Shown: positions 46,870-57,784 of the stretch, one piece after another
Layout: the number at the start of each line of letters is the position of its first letter
Numbering within the stretch: the first letter of the stretch is position 1
DNA from: Chaunax sp. Z400
Lineage: Eukaryota > Chordata > Actinopteri > Lophiiformes > Chaunacidae
Direction: 5' to 3'
DNA: 64,000 nt
NCBI GenBank assembly: GCA_037577475.1
Contig: CM075184.1
Location: forward strand, 11,489,594-11,553,593
Program-made: the position numbers and the translations under genes
Notes under the pieces: generated by a model
The model's input: only the letters and a program-made list of their open reading frames with translations
The model's database searches: none
What the model was told of the DNA's origin: nothing

Positions 46870-47113
46870 CGCCCCTCCATAAGATCAGTGTTCGGCCCTG
46901 TAGACTGAAAAACATTCAAATTAATAACGTCATGCCATATTATGGAACGTGAAGTATTTCTGACAGTCACTAGATCCCCAAAATTAGGGGTCCCTTATCA
47001 GAGCAATATAATTGCTCACTTTACCCAAACAACCACAACCAATAGGTTTACCACCACCTCTTTTTCCAAAATGGTAATACTTGAGAAAATAGAGGTTGTA
47101 AGGTCAGGAGACC

Positions 47114-47434
47114 TTAAGGCAAAGTGGCACGAGATAAGGCATCAGCAACAAGATTGGCAGTGCCCCCAATATGTTGTATATCCAACTCATAAGGCTGCAA
47201 GAATAAAGCCCATCTCATCAACCGTTGATTTGGGTTTTGCAGTGACCGCAAAAACGTAAACGGATTGTGATCTGTAAACACAACAAGGGGAGCGCCCGAC
47301 CCAACATACACATCAAAATGTTGGAGGGCCCAAACAAGTGCAAGAGCCTCTTTCTCTATCACAGAGTAGTGCAACTGATAAGACTTAAACCTTTTGGAGA
47401 AGTAGCTTACAGGTCTCATTACCCGGAGGTTCAT
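47114..47434 (-). pseudogene. Gypsy RNase H fragment
   Basis: A 106-codon open minus-strand frame with VSYFSKRF, HYSVIEKEALALVWALQHF, VVFTDHNPFTFL and a terminal LVADALSR. This is the RNase H domain that follows reverse transcriptase in Ty3/gypsy elements. The frame is intact over the domain, but the flanking pol regions are gone. Confidence 0.95.
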
Positions 47435-47507
47435 TTGTATATCTGTTGTGTCTACATATTGGACTGCATGTTGAACAAGGGGACAGTATGTGATCTTTTG
47501 TGGCTCG

Positions 47508-47832
47508 TGTCACAGCCCGGCTCCAGGGAAGGACAAAGAGGAGAGGACAACACATGACTTTTAACTAATAGTTTATTTAACAGAAGATAATTAACCAAAG
47601 ACAGTATAAATGTGTGTAGATCAGTGATATAGAATGGACAAAGCATATGAACACAAAAGAAATCTACCAAACAAACCCGATGTCCATGTGCCCATAGAGA
47701 GAGAGAAAAACCTGCTGAAACCACCAGCTTATATAGCTGAGGAGCAAGCAGGTACAGGTGAAATCAATTCCCTTCCTGTTTCCCTCCTAACAGGAAGGGC
47801 AGCCCAAACAGGAAGACAAGAGGGTTGTCACA
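47508..47832 (-). repeat. Gypsy element LTR, complete copy
   Basis: 325 bp bounded by TGTCACA at 47508 and 47826-47832. It shares about 190 bp, nearly identical, with the other LTR. It has a single copy of the 18-bp unit that is expanded in the other LTR. Confidence 0.8.
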
Positions 47833-48662
47833 CTCGTCTCATATCGATGGAATAATCTCCATCGAGGTTACAAACAGCTAGATGAAAAAGTGTTTAGAGT
47901 CACGTGTTAAAGATGCTGTCTAGATGTTCTACAGTCATAAATAGAGGAGACTGAAAAAACAGATTATGATTTGTGTTGCTTGGTTGTATCTCTTGTTTGT
48001 CGGGCAGGATAATAAATATGTTAAGTGGGTTGACAATTTTATGATGAGTAATGAGCTGGACTATTTCTCAGCTGGGCGGATTGACAGAGGAGCTGCAAAG
48101 TCTCCTCATAAACCACAACTTATTATTATTAAATTAATCAAAAGAGACATAACTTGTTAAGTCATGAGCTTTACAGGTGGATTTACCTTTGGACAGAGCA
48201 GGGCTTGCTGTTTTCACCTATTTCCAGTCTGCTAAGCTAACAGCTACTTGGAGTAAATTTACAGTTTACAATCTACTGTATTTAGTCTCTGCAAGCTAGT
48301 GAATAAGCACATTTCCCAAAATGCCAAACTATTACCTTAAATCACTTGAGAGTAGTTTTGCTCCATGCTTTGACTCTTATTCGAGCTTATAAGGTATAAT
48401 TTTAAGTTACAGTTCATGAGAAAATTCCTCTTTTCATTTCCACATACAGTAAATGCAGTCATCCTTTTGATGGCTGTAATTTACTTGTGGGCTGATGCGT
48501 CTTCATACAAATTCATGTCAGTTACATAAAAGATATGTCTGCTAGATGTGAATGACTGTAATTCTAAGAATGTGACACAGACACTGATGAATTACAGTTT
48601 GATGAAAACCAAAGCTATAGACAGTGACTGACTTCATGTCTCTGCTATTTTCTTTACTCTAG

Positions 48663-48711
48663 CTGTCAGTGATGTCCAGATCTTAGACTCAGACTAGCCC
48701 TCCCTCCCATC
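48663..48711 (+). other. mctp2: mctp2 5' untranslated part of first coding exon
   Basis: A TTACTCTAG acceptor ends at 48662, leaving 49 nt before the ATG. A five-codon upstream ORF (ATG at 48672, TAG at 48684-48686) lies within it. Confidence 0.55.
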
Positions 48712-49215
48712 ATGGAATCCAAGAAACCAGGCATGCTGCGGCATCTCCGCCACAAGATGCTTCCACACCTTTGGCGAGGCAAGATGAGGCACGGTAAGAC
48801 GCCTGTCCAGCTTGAAGAGACCATGGACCATCGGATTAGCTCCTCTGTTCCTGACATTAGGCAGGAATATGCTCACGTCTCCTCCAGCATGCTGCTCCAT
48901 CACTACAACTCCCCCAGCTTCAGCAGCCCCTCCTCACCATTAGCTCAGCCTACTAGAGGACTGGAAATAGATGGGAGTGGCCTGAAGATGGGACCTGTTG
49001 CTCGAGCAGCTGTGAGTAGTGACTACAGACAAAGTCTGCCTGCAGACTGCACAGACTGGGATTTTTCGCAGGAGTCATTCAACAGTCTCAGCGAAAAGGA
49101 CACAAACTACAGATCTGCCAGGGTCATGGAGCCTGAGGAGCTGGCCCTGCCGGAGATGAGGACCGTCTACAGCCCAGACCCTCCCTCTGTGGAGGTCTCC
49201 AGGGACAGCTCACAG
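48712..49215 (+). CDS. mctp2: mctp2 first coding exon (residues 1-168)
   Basis: MCTP2 is a calcium-binding, multi-C2-domain protein anchored by C-terminal transmembrane segments, mainly in endoplasmic reticulum-type membranes. This exon encodes the variable cytosolic N-terminus. It has a basic stretch rich in Arg, Lys and His (residues 8-29) and MDHRISSSVPDIRQEY (38-53), which aligns with LDRRLSLSVPDL of human MCTP2. Ser-rich linker follows, then the WDFSQESF stretch (human WSQEE). It ends phase 0 at CACAG|GTACAG. The start is the first ATG of the open frame, with a good Kozak purine (ATCATGG). The N-terminus is poorly conserved, so the assignment rests mostly on the next exon. Confidence 0.85.
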
Positions 49216-49394
49216 GTACAGACACTGCATCAGGAATGTTGAATCAATATCAAATAGAACAGATCAGTCTTACAAACATCTTTTTTATAATATAAAGAAG
49301 CTTTAAAGTGTTTTTGTTTGCAAACATTGGCCATTGCTTGGATTAATATGGTTGAATATATTAATATTTATAATAATTTTAAAAAAGAGAAAAA

Positions 49395-49612
49395 ATATAT
49401 CTATCTCTATATCTATCTATATATCTAGCTATCTATATATCTAGCTATCTATATATCTAGCTATCTATATCTTTCTATGTCTATATCTCTATATCTCTAT
49501 CTATCTCTGTATCTATCGGTCTCCATATCTATATATCTATCTATCTCTATCTCTACATCTATCTAAATATCTAGCTATCTATCTATCTCTATATCTATAT
49601 CTCTATCTCAAG
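49395..49612. repeat. Compound (TATC)n microsatellite
   Basis: About 215 bp of TATC/TCTA units with CTAG and CTCT interruptions (ATATCTAGCTATCTATATAT recurs). Confidence 0.95.
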
Positions 49613-50979
49613 CATACGTACACACACAAGGATTTTGGTCCATTGTCCAGTTTCGAGCAGTTTTAGTAGAGTCATTAAGCGTCACATCAGAAGAAGCATG
49701 TATTTTGCTTCCCTGTGGTACACAGGGAAAGAGATAACATACTTTTGGTGTACACTGGTGGGTGTGATGTGTCAGGTGTATTTACACAGGACTTACAAAG
49801 GAGGAGCTGGATGAAAGCGATATTGGATATCCGTCCAAAATCAATATTATACAGAAAGACTTTTCAAACTATGTTTGTATATTTACAGAAAAGGCGTGGG
49901 ATTAATGACTCACAACTTTTGGGCGATGTGGCTCTGATCAGTAACAAGGATGTGGGTTTTAGCTTGGCTGGCACACTGGCATGGTCACGTCTAACACCGA
50001 GTACACTTTAATGTTAGAGAATTGAGCTTTTACTACTCAGAAGGGTCAAATCAATTAGACATTTTTAGGAGCTCATATTTACAGCTATTAATTTATCAGT
50101 GACTAAATATTATTATCCTCTTAGTCAGGAATGTTTTTTTATGGTGGACTAATATGATAACAACAGAAACAGGATCCTTTAAAAGTAACTTTTGCATATA
50201 CAGAAGTTTATTCTTTTAAGGGTCAAAAACAAGAATAGACAAATACACTCAGTTTTGTTCTGGCTAAAGAGTATATTTCATTATTGTCTAAAACATGACA
50301 AAACTGTCTGTCACATGTAAACATTGTTTGTGACATGACATTTCCTAGAACATCACATCTGCTTCCAGTTGATATTTACCTCTGCCAAGGGAGGAGGTTA
50401 TGTTTTTTATTTCTTTTTTTTTTAAACTTCTTTTTGTTATGATGGGATGTTTTAATAGACTTATTTGCTCTTGGACAACAGTTGGCAGATAGGCTGCCTG
50501 TGAGTGAGCATTAGCAAAATCAATAAGGATGTGGAAGCTGGTCATACTGCATATCTGTAAATTGCTGTTTTTTTTAATTCTAGCATGACGTCGGACTCAA
50601 ATTGATAAAATTCATTCTTGAATTGTTTCGAGTTGGTCAAAAGATTATGCTGAATTGCCTTCTCGTCTCTCGGGCTCAGTGTCTGGAAGGATGTATTTAC
50701 TTTGTCATAGATAACAAACCACACCCACTGTCAGACACCGAGCAGACCTCTCCATAATGGTTATTCTCTAACAATAGGTGTAAAGGTAAATCAACTTGAT
50801 ACATTTTTACAGCTGTCAGCAATTTGCATTGAAATCCCTGTTTTGATCATTGCAGAGATGTTCAGTCAGTGGGCAGCTATATAACCAGGGGTGTACATCA
50901 GTGGTGCACATGCGTTCAAAATAAAAGATGCGCGGCATATACTGTATTAGAACAAGACGTGCTTTTGCGTACCACCATT

Positions 50980-51360
50980 GTGTACTTGTGTCTGTCTAAC
51001 AACAAGAGAGATAAATTCATAAATTCAGGTGTGAATAGAACGACACAGGACATAGTGAAGGGGTTCTGCAACTCTTCCATGGTTGTGGTTTATGGGATGA
51101 GTGGAAGATGAAGTTGGTTTCAGTCTGCACAGACGGAGCTGTAGTCAGCGTTGGAGTTTACAACGGGGTCATTCCCAGATTGAGATGGTGGTGTCTGAGG
51201 ATTCTGTTGTGCATATTCTTTGTACCGCTCACATCCTTGAAAACTGCACCAAATCAGCTGATCGCATGGGCCGTACTGTGAGACTGTGGAAAATATGGAG
51301 GCTATTATACCTGCCATTCAAATTCAAGTGGCTGCAAGTGATGACCGTGACCTAAAACAT
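50980..51360 (+). pseudogene. Possible hAT transposase relic
   Basis: The plus frame near 51100-51150 reads MKLVSVCTDGAVVSVGVY, similar to the KLVGVCTDGAPSM block of ZBED5/SCAND3-type hAT transposases also seen at 23720-24682. Downstream, HILCTAHILENC could be a decayed HC-x-H block. Short and degenerate, so uncertain. Confidence 0.4.
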
Positions 51361-54300
51361 GTCTGCTTCATGCAGGGCAAAAGATGAGCACCAAGCAACA
51401 TCTTCAGGTGCTCCTTTGAGAACCAGACCAAAAATATTATGTGCACCCAACTCTTTAAGATTCTGTTGTTATTGGTGTTACAAGGGAGGAATATTGAGTA
51501 TTTGATTTCGTCAAATGTATTTTCCGTATTCTTTTACTGGTCCAGTTGATATGGCCCTCACATAATCACTATGGACTTAAATTAAGGCAAAAACAATTAC
51601 TGCCACATTGAGACATATATAACCTTTATTCACCTTCGGATAAGAGGACCAACCTTCAGACTCCCCTGAAACATGTTTCCATGGAAACCGCACAAAATAC
51701 AATTAGTATAAATATCAAAAAACACAACTACATAATATGGCAAATATAAAATTTAGTGAAGCTAGTACTTTATGTATAGTTCAGGAGAGTTCACACCATG
51801 ACTATATACCCTGTCATTTCATGGTGGACGATAACAAAACACATATTAAAAACACATGATCATAATCATTATTATTTTTTCCTTTGTTTCTTTTTTTTGG
51901 AACGTGCCTTTGGTGCACAATGTCCACCTTTAGGTTTATAAAAAAAAAAAAGCAGAAGCTGATGTGAGCATGCTGTACCGTGTAGCAAGTACCAACTTTG
52001 TTCCAAATAAAAATTTGAATACAAAGAAAACCAACCCATATCATATAATCAGAGACAAAATAAGAAATAGATTTGAATCCATGCATCACAGGCAGTGAGT
52101 GTCTTTTCATTTGATGTAAATTTCAGTCCAACTTTCACTGACTATTCAGTAGTCACATTTATATAGCTTTGCCAATGAAAACGTTGCTATATAATGTAAA
52201 GACTTATGTCATTCAAAAACATTTCCATACAATTAAGAATCGGAGCAGAGCTAATGCTCTGTGAGTTAGCCGTCTCTGTGTCACAGTTTACATTGTCCAT
52301 TAGGAAAAATTGGACACAAGGGCTCATTTAATTCATGATCCAATATTACCTTTATTTACTTACAGAACAAAGTTTAGAGACACTTGAAATAATAGTTGTA
52401 TCTTCATGTAAAGCTCTTCAGTAAATGCATGAATAAAAATAAATAATTGTCCATCTCCACTTACATTACATTCCCAGTCGCTGTCAGTGAGGGATGAGTG
52501 ACTCCTTTCTCTTTTTTAAAACAACAAAAAGTAGACAGCTTTTTTAATTCCCTCAAGTATTTCTTGCTTGGCTGTGGTTTGGATGGTACAGGGTGTGATC
52601 AGAGTGGTGATGGCTGGATTACATAAGGCTGTTATTGGTTCTCCACAGATGAAAATGACTGAACCAGATGTGTTGGTGAACAGTGAAAACAAATAGGGAA
52701 TGTTGTATAATGACTTTGTACCACACCCTTGACATATCACCATGATGACATGTCATCATGTCAGAACTTTACTGCTGAAACCTTTCTCACAAAATCAAGG
52801 AAAGGAAACATCAATGATCATCCAGTGAAATATTTCAACATCAAGCACATGGATTTTTATAGAAATATATCAAAAGAATTTTGGACAGATATAATTTCTC
52901 CCTCAGTATGAATTGAAATGACTTTAGTGGTCCTTTAGTAGTGTGCAGCAGTGAAGGAGGACGCAACGGGGAGTGTATTGTTTCCAATTAAAACAGTAGA
53001 ATCTGTTCTGACGGTTTCGAGTTAAAATGATTTAATCAGTTTCAACTTAAACAGGATGGCTCTATGTTTTTGTCCCAGACACCTGCCTCCTGCACCACTG
53101 CACTTTAAATGCAATCATAGTTAAAATGAATGGGAGGACGCATGTTTTTGTCTCAATGCTTGATTTGGTCTGAATGCAGCCTGAATCTTGCACCTTCATC
53201 TGGTCAAACTTCTTTCTTTTTTTCAATACTTTGGATTTTAAACAGTTACATATAAACTGCTATTCTTTTTATTTAACGCTGTGTAATAAATTATAGCATG
53301 TCAACATGAAAGAGTTAATACTTACATGGTGTGTATTTCTAAATTACGTTGTGTTTGCACCATAGGAATACTGTTGGCTAGTTAGGTCAAATAAAATTGA
53401 CTTGACATGGTCTTACTCACTGTACACAGAAGATAATGTATTGTACACCGTGTGTAAAACCAGAGCTTTAATAGGGTATTGGAGCTCATTTTGTCCCTGG
53501 TGACCCAGAGCAGGTTAATCCAGCCTCAGCCTTTAACCCTGTGCTCTTTGTAATTTCAAACATGAAACACACAACAAACCAGAAAGTCACTATTCTTGTC
53601 TTTATTCCTGTAACACTGACTTTTTGCAAATGCACATTTCTTTGGCCAGTAAACACATGCAATTTCTCCGAGTTTTGTTACCTGTCCATAGCACACATTA
53701 GCTTCCCAAAGGATCCATAAATAGTGAAAATATATGGGATAATGCTCAGTCCCTCATGGTATAGAGCATAATTTAAAAACTCTTTCAGCATTTTCTTTTC
53801 TTTGCTTTCTTTTCAAATGGGAACTTTTTGTTACATCGGCAATTAACAAGAATTTCAATTAACTGGGAAACTTTATCGACTTCTTTCTAACTCTTTCTTA
53901 AATTAAATGCACCACTGACAGGGGATCCTACTCGTTTACTGTTTTCTACTAAAAGAAATATTTCCACAAATAATAACATCATTTTGAAAAGGAGAGTTTA
54001 GGCTGTGGTTTTATATCTGTAGTTAAATGGGATGTTTCAAGTTTTATTCAGTGTCATGCAGAATTCTGTTTTCACTCATACTCATGTCAAAGTTTAATTC
54101 CAGATTATTGTGTTGTGTTCAGGGCATGATGGGACAGTAGGTTGTGTGTGGTTCAGCGTTCATCCTGGCTTTTGTGGCCTGTCAGGGTTGGGACACTAAG
54201 CAGGGTGATTTTAGGCCTGCAGGGTTTAGTCTCTGAAAATACTTGGTTTGGTTGAGAGGCTTAGTAGTGATTAAATAATCCATTGCATGGACAGGACACA

Positions 54301-55177
54301 GCATAGAACTGCATAAAGACTTCCATTGAGTGTGCTTTTTATATTGTATAAAAAACATTAGAAAATGTTCAACACAGTAGAACAAAAAATAGTAATAGTC
54401 ATAAGTAAATTTCACTATGTGAAAAACATTTGACTTGAACATTAAATGAAAAAAATGAAAGAGGAACAAAACACTTTCTGTGAGGAAAAACTCAAAGAAG
54501 CTTTTGTTTATGTGGTTGTCTTGTGTTGCCATGGGGACAATCTGAATTAATTTTACATTATTATTATTGTTATTGTCATTGTTATTATAATAAATAATGA
54601 TAAACAAACGCAAAATTAATGTTGTGCCCAAACCTATATTAACATCTTATTGTAAGTTTTAGAATTAGCATTAAAAGAACATCATTAGACAAAGGAAAAT
54701 ATAGCAACCTGTGATATGATACTGTATGACTCACTGAAGGATAAAACTATAAGCATATCAAATTGGAGAATTTAAAGAAATGAAAGAAAATATGGAAACC
54801 TTTTCCTTATTTGGCTGCATGTCTCAAAACTCCCTCTGCAAATACTGAGTGAAATGTGTTTGTGGCACCAAAGCTGTCAACTGTAGAAGTCTAGCATTAG
54901 ATGTCCAGCCAGATTGTAATTTACATTTTCAATTTTTTTCTATCAGAGATTTCCTGCTCAAAATCAAAGTCATTAAAATTTGAGAATTATCTATTCCATT
55001 GTAAATGGACTGTTTTGCAGGAAACCATGTTTGTATTGAGGTCTGGTGGGTTATCTAAAAAAAAGGTTAGGTTTAGTAGCTGTACTGAAGATCAACCACA
55101 GAAAGTCTGTGTTCAACAATATGTCCCACTAGTAGTAGTACAATAAATGACAATAATGCATTGGTGTGTGTGCCCAG

Positions 55178-55298
55178 AGTGAGATAGGCAACAAGACCCT
55201 GACTGTGTCGGAGAACATCAGGTCACCAAGTCCCAGATCCTTCCTGCTCACCATCAACCTGAAGGAAGGACGCAACCTGGTCATCAGGGACCGCTGTG
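55178..55298 (+). CDS. mctp2: mctp2 second coding exon (residues 169-208, start of first C2 domain)
   Basis: 121-nt exon entering phase 0. It encodes a linker and then SFLLTINLKEGRNLVIRDRC, matching YLLTIHLKEGRNLVVRDRC of human MCTP2: the first beta strands of C2A just before its first calcium-binding loop (expected GTSDPYVKF). It leaves at phase 1 with G|GTAAGA, as needed for the GTSDPY codon. The divergence from MCTP1 (DITLRRGQSLAARDRGG) makes MCTP2 the clear choice. The next exon is not in the window. Confidence 0.95.
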
Positions 55299-55703
55299 GT
55301 AAGAACCTCATCTTACTGTTGCTAAACAGACACATACCTCATGATACTACACTGTACATTACAACAGGGATGTGTAAAAAAGGACACACATTGCTTAACG
55401 TACAACAGAATAAATATATGGTATAGTTACTCTCTTTGTGTATTCATGTACTGCATGCATAAGGTTGCAGCTGCACCATATGGTTCTTCTTAGTACCTGT
55501 CTTGTCTTTGTACTGTAATCAATTGCATTTGTTAAAAAGAATTAGCATATAATTGCTGTTGACTCTACTGATCAGTAGGCAGATGGGAGAGAGATGAAAA
55601 AGAACAAAACTTAGTTAGTTAGTAGGCTGCATTAATGGAATAAGAAGGCGTAGAGGAGGAGAGATTAGTTCAGTGTATCCCCAGCTGTCTAAGGGTGTAG
55701 CAA

Positions 55704-55741
55704 CATAGCTAAAGGCTAGGTTAAGCCAGCCTTTAGCTATG
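55704..55741. repeat. 14-bp perfect inverted repeat
   Basis: CATAGCTAAAGGCT (55704-55717) and its reverse complement (55728-55741) around a 10-nt loop, inside the repeat at 55600-57100. Confidence 0.85.
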
Positions 55742-55861
55742 AGCTTTATCAGAAAAGAAAGTTACTGTTAACTGTAGAGAGGGTGTCTGCCTCTTAAACC
55801 GATACTGGGAGATGGTTCCACAGGGGAGGAGCCGGATAACTGAAGACTCTGGCTCCCATTT

Positions 55862-56420
55862 TTTGGGCTATCGAAGGAGCAAATTTGGTTATTAAAATAT
55901 TATTATTAAAAATAGTCAATAATTAAATAAATTATTATTAAAATTAATATTAATAATGGGGTACCAAATGCTTGGTGCTAAGGTAGGACAAGTTTGGTTG
56001 CAAGGAAAATTATTAATGGTTATTAGAAATAATCATTGGTCATTCAGCAAGCTGCTATTATTATTAAAATTAACAATTACTATGGGGCACCACTTTGGAG
56101 ACGGGAAACAATTAACCAAATGGTGTGAAGTTGGACGCCTCCAAGAAAACACTGGTTGTGCTTGCCCTTTTGGAATATAAACAACTAGTAGCCCATACAA
56201 ACACCGTAGCAACATATCCACCGACTTTCAGAGTCGGAAGTTCGACATCGGGGGCCGTTCCAGTTGAAACATCCGACTGGGAATTTGGAAATTCCGATGT
56301 CCCAGTACAACTGGAACGCACCATTATTATCAGGCTTCCAAAGATGCATGTAAATGCAGTCAGGCTTTTGTGGGCATGCAGGCCTTTCATTGTTCTGGGG
56401 CCTGAACTATGCAGCCCAAC
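55862..56420. mobile_element. Nested insertion in the composite repeat
   Basis: Foreign DNA between two adjoining pieces of a repeat. It begins with AT-rich ATTATTATTAAA blocks. It contains a shorter palindromic unit near 56256-56321 bounded by CGTTCCAGTTG and CAACTGGAACG (exact 11-bp inverted repeat). A MITE inside it is possible, but the target duplication is not resolved. Confidence 0.45.
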
Positions 56421-57765
56421 ACATTCTACTTTTGGAGAGTCTAGGGACCACAAGTAAACCTGCATCCTTGCCTCTAGTCGCTTTGAGCTCTTTAACATAT
56501 GATGGTAGCTGAACATTAAGGGCTTTCTTTGTAGGTGAGGATAGTATTTTAAATTCTATTCTGCAGTGATCCAGGGGAGAGGAGCTAATGTGGGTAAAAT
56601 ATGATCTCTTCTACTTATAGTTATTTTGTATATAACACTTATCAAAGCTAACTTTACAAAGTTGTTTACAATAAACACATAAACACAAAGTTAAAATATA
56701 CAGTAAGTTATGACTCAAAAGAGGCCGACATAAGGAATAAAAGCAGAATAAAACTTAACATGGATTATAGATGATTAAAACCACAAATACAAGGATAAAA
56801 AGTAAAAACAACTGGATCCATGTTGTTCCACAGCCAAGGAGCACAAATAGTAAAGGCTTGGCCCCATTGATTCTTAAAGCATGAGCTGGAGGCAGTCAGC
56901 AGGTTCCTGCCTGAGGCTCAGTTCTTGCCAGTACAGGTGCGGCAGCATGCTGGATCAGCTGGACACTTATTGGGCTGCCTAATAGGGAAATGCAATAATC
57001 ATGCCTGGAAGTAACAAATGTGTTGACTAGTTTTCCTGCATTTTTTCTGGGGACAGGATATGCCTGATTCTTGCAATGTCATGTGGGTGTAGGAGCAAAT
57101 AATACTTTTAGCATGTTAGGAAATACAGCAGGAACTGAGAAGTGTAGCAGAATGATTTTACCTTTCTGTCCTAAATCTGAAAGTCAATGTTTGGTGAAAA
57201 TGTTCTTCCTTCTAGTTGCTCTGTCTATATGAATTATGAGCCTGGGTGTTAAATGAATACTATAGCTGCTTGTGCATTTACTTTAAGCAGTGCTGCATTC
57301 CTCCCATGTCATTTAGATCTTGCAGCTGCAGTAGACAAACTGGTCTCACTCTTATAATCCTGTTACTTCTGATACATGGGTTCACAGTTTGTCACCTAGC
57401 TCTTCATTTATCAAGTGCTTATGCATTTCTGTCCCTTTGAGTAAGTGTTACTACTGTTATTAGTTTTTCTGCCTGTTATGTTTTCATGCTTACTGGTGCT
57501 TGATTTTATTGTATTCTTTTTCATAGCTAATTTTTCATGTCCTTTTTAAACTAGAATGGCACTCAGTAGAGCTCATGACTCTGACACAGTCGTATACATG
57601 TCTACATAGATTTCCTGACCTATGCCTCATCCAAGATGTTGAAAAATGCCATGTATAGCAATATTAAAGAAATAGGAAAATAATTACGGCATCCACACTA
57701 AATTTAATGGGTTCTTTCATGGTCCATGCCCTTCTTTACACTAAGTTTTAAAACCGTCCACTAGG

Positions 57766-57784
57766 TTTTTTTTTTTTTTTTTTT
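57766..57784. repeat. Poly-T run
   Basis: Nineteen T residues followed by GTAATCCTGCCAACAAAC, the tail type also seen at 4850-4870. Probably the 3' end of a retroposed repeat in antisense. Confidence 0.7.

Larger units (their letters stand above)
46614..47832 (-). mobile_element. Deleted Ty3/gypsy LTR retrotransposon
   Basis: Two direct LTR copies (46614-46869 and 47508-47832) enclose about 640 bp with a minus-strand RNase H fragment. The complete LTR starts and ends TGTCACA (the element's TGTGACA...TGTCACA). The left LTR lacks its outer part. Gag, protease, most of reverse transcriptase and integrase are missing, so this is an immobile remnant. Confidence 0.85.
39300..48662 (+). other. mctp2: Putative mctp2 5' intron
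   Basis: 9.4 kb between the candidate non-coding exon and the first coding exon. It holds a repeat near 40300-40480, a Tc1-like element at 43690-44497, a hAT-like fragment near 45873 and a deleted gypsy element at 46614-47832. Frames at 41841-42062 (+) and 42479-42814 (-) are the best otherwise unexplained ORFs, and neither matches a family I know. Confidence 0.4.
49216..55177 (+). other. mctp2: mctp2 intron 1 of the coding region
   Basis: 6-kb intron with a GT donor at 49216 and TGTGTGCCCAG acceptor at 55177. It contains a complex TATC microsatellite at 49395-49612, a possible hAT relic near 50980-51360 and an ATT-rich stretch near 54555-54600. The frame at 54182-54631 (-) is AT-biased and shows no known family. 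The rest appears to be plain intronic DNA. Confidence 0.8.
55600..57100 (+). repeat. Composite teleost interspersed repeat with at least two insertions
   Basis: Segments GGGTGTCTGCCTCTTAAACC, GATGGTTCCACAGGGGAGGA and CTCTGGCTCCCATT (55780-55860) continue at TTCTACTTTTGGAGAGTCTA and GGACCACAAGTAAACCTGCA (56424-56463). Later come TTAAGGGCTTTCTTTGTAGG (56516) and TTTTAAATTCTATTCTGCAG. These are consecutive parts of one abundant teleost repeat, now split by foreign DNA at about 55862-56420 and 56620-56840. Family name left open. Confidence 0.55.
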
